A stretch of 64,000 nucleotides of DNA from Pseudanabaena yagii GIHE-NHR1. Its GTDB lineage: Bacteria > Cyanobacteriota > Cyanobacteriia > Pseudanabaenales > Pseudanabaenaceae. Positions 60,412 to 64,000 of the stretch are shown here, one piece after another (position 1 is the first letter of the stretch; every line of letters begins with the position of its first letter). Both the position numbers and the translations under genes were made by a program. The stretch is taken from NCBI RefSeq assembly GCF_012863495.1, contig NZ_JAAVJL010000001.1, positions 1,178,001 through 1,242,000 on the forward strand. Reading direction: 5' to 3'. The notes below the pieces were generated by a model. That model was given only the letters and a program-made list of their open reading frames with translations, ran no database searches and was not told the origin of the DNA.

Positions 60412-60795
60412 ATGCTGCGTTTATTACTTTACTTCTGTTTATGGATTGGCTCTGTGGGGTTAGCGATCTTTGCTAGCCAAAACATTTATCCTGTCACAGT
60501 GAAATTAGGAACATTTGAATCCATCAAACTACCTTTAGGGCTAGTCCTTATTTTTTGTACAGGAGCAGGCTCAATAACCATGAGTCTATTCATGGAATTT
60601 TCTCAAAACTCCCTCCAAGTCTCATTTTCTAGTCTTCCAAAATTCACTGTTCCTAACACAAAACCCTCTTTCCAAAAGCGACAAACAGAACCTCAAAAAA
60701 CGTCATCAAAAAATTCATTTGTAAATCCATCTACAAAGAAAAAACAAGGTTTTAGAGACGATTTCGACGATGATTGGGATGATGACTGGGGCTAG
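60412..60795 (+). CDS. LapA-domain (DUF1049) inner-membrane protein with acidic tail
   Basis: 127 residues. Two membrane segments at about 3-20 (RLLLYFCLWIGSVGLAIFA) and 40-60 (LPLGLVLIFCTGAGSITMSL), separated by ASQNIYPVTVKLG, the LapA signature. The cytoplasmic tail is basic then acidic, ending FDDDWDDDWG, a type of ending seen in cyanobacterial LapA relatives. It begins nine bases after tgt, so co-transcribed. In E. coli LapA/LapB control LPS synthesis; here the role is not shown. Confidence 0.82.
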   Translation: MLRLLLYFCLWIGSVGLAIFASQNIYPVTVKLGTFESIKLPLGLVLIFCTGAGSITMSLFMEFSQNSLQVSFSSLPKFTVPNTKPSFQKRQTEPQKTSSKNSFVNPSTKKKQGFRDDFDDDWDDDWG

Positions 60796-60943
60796 AATGT
60801 ATTTAACAATACATTTGTTTCTTTCCAATTTTGTTAGTTTTTCATCAGTTACGGTATTGTTACTGTGAGCAATTTTTGTAAAAATAATTATTTTGCTTAG
60901 GTTGTTCATACGTAGCAGATTCTTCTCTAATTGGTGTGATGGT

Positions 60944-62662
60944 ATGAAAAAAATCAGTAATCTCTCAGTTCTATTGGGACTGAGTGTGTTAGCAGCAGCT
61001 ACAGGCGTAAGTGCAGAAAATCAAAGTCAAGCTAAAGTTCAATCTAAAGCTTCTTCAACTCCTGTATTACAGGCATCTTTACCCACAACTGAGGTAAAGG
61101 TAAATGAATCGGAAACTATTCGAGCAATCAATACAGAACTAAACCGTCCTAAACAAGAAGTAGCTCAAAATGTTACTTCTGTTTCTCAACTGAGCGACGT
61201 AAAGCCTACAGATTGGGCTTTTACTGCATTGCAGTCTCTAGTTGAGCGCTATGGATGTATCGCAGGTTATCCTGATCGCACTTTCCGTGGCAAACAAGCA
61301 ACCAGTCGCTACGAGTTTGCGGCAGGTTTGAATGCTTGTTTGGACAAAATCAACGAAATTATCTCCGCAGGTCTAGCTGATAAGGTCAGCAAAGAAGACC
61401 TCGCTACCTTGCAAAAACTGCAAGAAGAATTTGCAGCCGAGTTGGCAACCCTCCGTGGTCGTGTCGATGCTCTAGATGCCAAGGTAACTAAGCTCGAAGC
61501 ACAGCAGTTCTCCACAACTACCAAATTAAGTGGTCTAGCATTCTTTAACGTCACTGGGGCTACAGGTAATAATGCTGTTTTAAATCCAGCTGGCGCTCCT
61601 CAAGCCACTCCAAATATAACCATGAGTGGACTAGTTTGGCTGACTCTAAACACATCCTTCACTGGTAAGGATTCTTTGGTTACTCAGCTAGCTGCTGGTA
61701 ATGGTAATTCTCCATTTAATAACTACACGGCTGGTAGCCTCTTTAATACTACAGGTGTTCCATTCACCGATCAGCAAGCTGGATCCGGAGCTAACCTCTT
61801 TGTATTGCGTGAATTGTCCTATACCTTCCCAGTATTTGAGAAGGCTAGCTTAGTTGTTGGTCCTCGTGTCAACTTCTACAAATACTTTGACAATATTCGC
61901 TTTATCTATCCTTGGAATACCAGCTTTAACTCTATCAACAGCACATTGTTGACTAACGCCAAGCGTGGTGCTGGTGCTGTGTTCTTGACTCCTCTAGGCA
62001 ACCAGTTTGATTTCAAAATTGGTTACTTGGCTGAGAGTAATGAATTTGGAACCAATGGTTCAGCGTCTAATCCAAACCAAGGTCTATTTGGTGGTAACAA
62101 TGCCTTAACTGCTGAGCTTGGTTTCAAGCCAAGTGATGCATTTAAGTTCCGCTTGCTTTACAGCCGTACTAACCTTGCTGCTAATGCTGGAGTAGTTGGT
62201 GGGGCTGGATTTACTCCATCTCTTCCTGGTACTGTAATTAATGCCAACAATGGTCAGTCAGATGTATTTGTTGCTAACTTTGACTGGTTGGTATCTAAGG
62301 GATTTGGCTTGTTTGGTCGCTATGGCTATGGTACTACCAACGTTAACTTGACTGCTGGCGGTTCTACCAATGTCGTGATGCAAACATTCCAAGTTGGTGC
62401 AGCATTCCCTGACCTCTTCAAGGAAGGTGCTCAAGCTCTGATTTCCTTTGGAATGCCCTTTAACTTTACTAGTGGCAAGGGTTCTCTAGCTACTGGCGCA
62501 GGTGATGGTGGTACACAGTACGATTTGGAACTGTCCTACGTCTATCCAATCAGTAAGAATATTTCTCTTGTTCCTTCTTTCTATACTATTTTCAGCCCCA
62601 ATAACTTCAACAGTAATCCAACTGTTTTTGTTGGTAACTTGCAGGCAGTCTTTAGCTTCTAA
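60944..62662 (+). CDS. SLH/OprB-type outer-membrane porin (iron uptake porin family)
   Basis: 572 residues. A signal peptide (about 1-24, NLSVLLGLSVLAAATGVSA) is followed by an SLH domain (about 85-135, LSDVKPTDWAFTALQSLVERYGCIAGYPDRTF) that binds peptidoglycan and a coiled coil (about 150-190, LRGRVDALDAKVTKLEAQ). An OprB beta-barrel follows, ending in the terminal YPISKNISLVP and LQAVFSF. This is the major cyanobacterial porin architecture. ATG at 60944; a TTG frame start at 60893 is rejected. No HIP1 and a uniform codon choice, typical of a very highly expressed gene. A strong terminator follows. Confidence 0.92.
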   Translation: MKKISNLSVLLGLSVLAAATGVSAENQSQAKVQSKASSTPVLQASLPTTEVKVNESETIRAINTELNRPKQEVAQNVTSVSQLSDVKPTDWAFTALQSLVERYGCIAGYPDRTFRGKQATSRYEFAAGLNACLDKINEIISAGLADKVSKEDLATLQKLQEEFAAELATLRGRVDALDAKVTKLEAQQFSTTTKLSGLAFFNVTGATGNNAVLNPAGAPQATPNITMSGLVWLTLNTSFTGKDSLVTQLAAGNGNSPFNNYTAGSLFNTTGVPFTDQQAGSGANLFVLRELSYTFPVFEKASLVVGPRVNFYKYFDNIRFIYPWNTSFNSINSTLLTNAKRGAGAVFLTPLGNQFDFKIGYLAESNEFGTNGSASNPNQGLFGGNNALTAELGFKPSDAFKFRLLYSRTNLAANAGVVGGAGFTPSLPGTVINANNGQSDVFVANFDWLVSKGFGLFGRYGYGTTNVNLTAGGSTNVVMQTFQVGAAFPDLFKEGAQALISFGMPFNFTSGKGSLATGAGDGGTQYDLELSYVYPISKNISLVPSFYTIFSPNNFNSNPTVFVGNLQAVFSF

Positions 62663-62682
62663 TTTAAGAGGTTAGAATCTCC

Positions 62683-62721
62683 AAAAACAGAAGGATGCGC
62701 TTTGCGTATCCTTCTGTTTTT
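62683..62721 (+). terminator. porin terminator
   Basis: AAAAACAGAAGGATGCGC, TTT, GCGTATCCTTCTGTTTTT with one G-T pair. It is 20 bases after the porin stop. Confidence 0.88.
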
Positions 62722-62863
62722 ATAGCTATAGCTATGTATTGACTCAGGTAGTTGGTGATACATTTGTTACAAATGATGTTTGCTAACTTCTAAGCAGTGT
62801 AGATTTCTATTAATAGTTTTTTCTTAACTCCCAGAACATTCAATCCTTGAAAGGTGTGAAGGC

Positions 62864-64000
62864 ATGAGTCCAATCTATATTCCACGTCGCAAGTTTATTC
62901 GGGGCGCGATCGCTACAGCAGCTTTTGGAGCAACTTCTCAACTGTGGGCTGGTTGCACAGAGCAAGCCCCTACGAATACAGCCAATACAGGAGCGCCAAG
63001 TACCTCAGGATCGCCTGCGGCAGCCTTATTAACTATTGGGTTTGTCTATGTTGGACCTAAAGATGATTTTGGCTATAGCCAAGCTCATTATGAAGGTGAA
63101 ACAGCGATCGCCAAGTTGCCTAACGTCAAAACTGTGAGTGAAGCTAGTGTTGCTGAAACTGCTACAGTTCAAGAAACGATGTTGAGCATGATTAATCAAA
63201 ATAATGTCTCAGCTCTTTTCCCAACATCTTTTGGTTATTTCGATCCGCATATTTTGAAGGTTGCGGCAGCTAATCCCAAAGTGCAGTTCTTCCATTGTGG
63301 AGGCATGTATACGGAAGGGAAACATCCTAAAAACATTGGTAGCTACTATGGCTATATCGACGAAGCTGAATATGTTGCGGGAGTGGTTGCAGGACTCACC
63401 ACCAAAACTGGTAAGTTAGGATTTGTGGCAGCAAAGCCAATTCCACAGGTAGTTCGCAATATTAACAGCTATACCCTTGGTGCACGCAGCGTTAACCCTA
63501 AGGTAACAGTGCAAGTTATTTTCACAGGTGATTGGTCAGTTCCTGTTAAAGAAGCGGAAGCTGCGAATAGCATGGTCGATCAAGGCGTAGATGTATTGAC
63601 CTGTCACGTAGACAGCCCCAAGGTGGTCATGGAAACTGCGGAGAAACGCAAGATTTTCTGTACTGGATATCATGCTAATCAGTCGAAGCTTGCTCCTAAT
63701 GGCTATTTGACTGGCGCAGAATGGGATTGGACGAGTGTATATACTCAGTATGTGGAATGGTTTAAGGCTGGTAAATCAGTAACAGATGGAGGTATTCCTC
63801 ACCTAGTACGTGGTGGTCTCAAGGAGAAGTTCTGTAAAGTTTCGCCTTTTGGTAGTGCTGTCAGTGCTGCAACTAAGAAGGAAGCTGAGAAGGTACTGGC
63901 GAAGTTCATGGATGGCAGCATGGTGATCTATGCTGGTGAGATTAAGGACAATACTGGTAAGGTCGTAATTGCCAAGGGCAAAGAATATAAGCAAACTGAT
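62864..64000 (+). CDS. BMP-family ABC transporter substrate-binding lipoprotein (3' end beyond window)
   Basis: 379 codons are visible and the frame is still open at 64000. The N-terminus has a twin-arginine-like signal with lipobox: RRKFIRGAIATAAFGATSQL, then WAGC (lipidated Cys about 27). The periplasmic BMP fold shows GFVYVGPKDDFGYSQAHYEG, NIGSYYGYIDEAEYVAGVVAGL and GKLGFVAAKPIPQVVRNINSYTLGA, then VDVLTCHVDSP. BMP proteins bind nucleosides or related solutes; transporter genes would lie beyond the window edge. The ATG at 62864 has GAAGG upstream. Confidence 0.9.
   Translation, partial: MSPIYIPRRKFIRGAIATAAFGATSQLWAGCTEQAPTNTANTGAPSTSGSPAAALLTIGFVYVGPKDDFGYSQAHYEGETAIAKLPNVKTVSEASVAETATVQETMLSMINQNNVSALFPTSFGYFDPHILKVAAANPKVQFFHCGGMYTEGKHPKNIGSYYGYIDEAEYVAGVVAGLTTKTGKLGFVAAKPIPQVVRNINSYTLGARSVNPKVTVQVIFTGDWSVPVKEAEAANSMVDQGVDVLTCHVDSPKVVMETAEKRKIFCTGYHANQSKLAPNGYLTGAEWDWTSVYTQYVEWFKAGKSVTDGGIPHLVRGGLKEKFCKVSPFGSAVSAATKKEAEKVLAKFMDGSMVIYAGEIKDNTGKVVIAKGKEYKQTD

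Overview
This window is chromosomal DNA from a cyanobacterium. The HIP1 octamer GCGATCGC recurs through most of the core genes. Cyanobacterial marker genes are present: crtD, two NDH-1 subunits of the CO2-uptake type, the cobA-hemD fusion, DUF2605/DUF2973/DUF3082 proteins, a patD-like gene, an SLH/OprB porin and a PatA-type regulator. The density of small palindromes and the gene content suggest a Pseudanabaena-like filamentous or unicellular cyanobacterium. That placement is an inference from style, not from a marker-gene comparison.

Layout. 1-11.7 kb: hrcA, a PP2C phosphatase, the NAD(P)H-hydrate repair fusion, a 970-bp repeat-filled gap, a membrane-anchored FAD oxidoreductase, a small membrane protein, a probable Yfr2-type small RNA, a cupin, a 2-Cys peroxiredoxin, a degenerate receiver protein and a lipase-like hydrolase. 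11.7-19.2 kb: the most accessory part, with a PEP-CTERM-like exported protein, an AT-rich methyltransferase, a SirB1-type protein, an HTH protein with an acidic tail, and a tightly coupled three-gene operon (DUF262 protein, DUF3696-type AAA ATPase, unknown protein). That operon looks like a defence system and contains no HIP1. 19.4-29.2 kb: cobA-hemD, a peptidoglycan-binding protein, fetB-like permease, a hydroxylase, a PatA-type regulator, small cyanobacterial proteins, mazG, a 59-residue Cys-rich protein, tRNA-Leu(GAG) and a hydrolase. 29.3-33.4 kb: a second accessory patch around gatB, with xisH/xisI, a YefM-YoeB toxin-antitoxin pair and an Mrr-type nuclease. 33.4-49.9 kb: crtD, an amino-acid oxidase, an FHA protein, tig-clpP-clpX, hflX, cbiX, a PAS-GGDEF-EAL protein, trmB, a phosphotransferase, a HEAT-repeat protein, tRNA-Gly(TCC) and tcdA. 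49.9-64 kb: pentapeptide protein, response regulator, ftsE-ftsX, tRNA-Arg(CCG), patD-like gene, ndhF-ndhD, Uma2, tgt, LapA-like protein, porin and the start of a BMP-family binding protein cut by the window edge.

Tetrapyrrole and stress themes recur. cobA-hemD and cbiX are separate pieces of the siroheme/cobalamin branch. hrcA, tig, clpP, clpX and the peroxiredoxin belong to protein quality control and redox defence.

The most unusual feature is the palindrome and mini-element landscape. At least four families of short inverted-repeat elements are present, one with a clean 8-bp target-site duplication. A set of long, near-perfect hairpins shares an apex core, and several of them contain the stop codons of the genes they flank. 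One palindrome sits in frame inside cobA-hemD. Two genes (tgt and hflX) have conserved N-terminal codons upstream of any ATG/GTG/TTG start.
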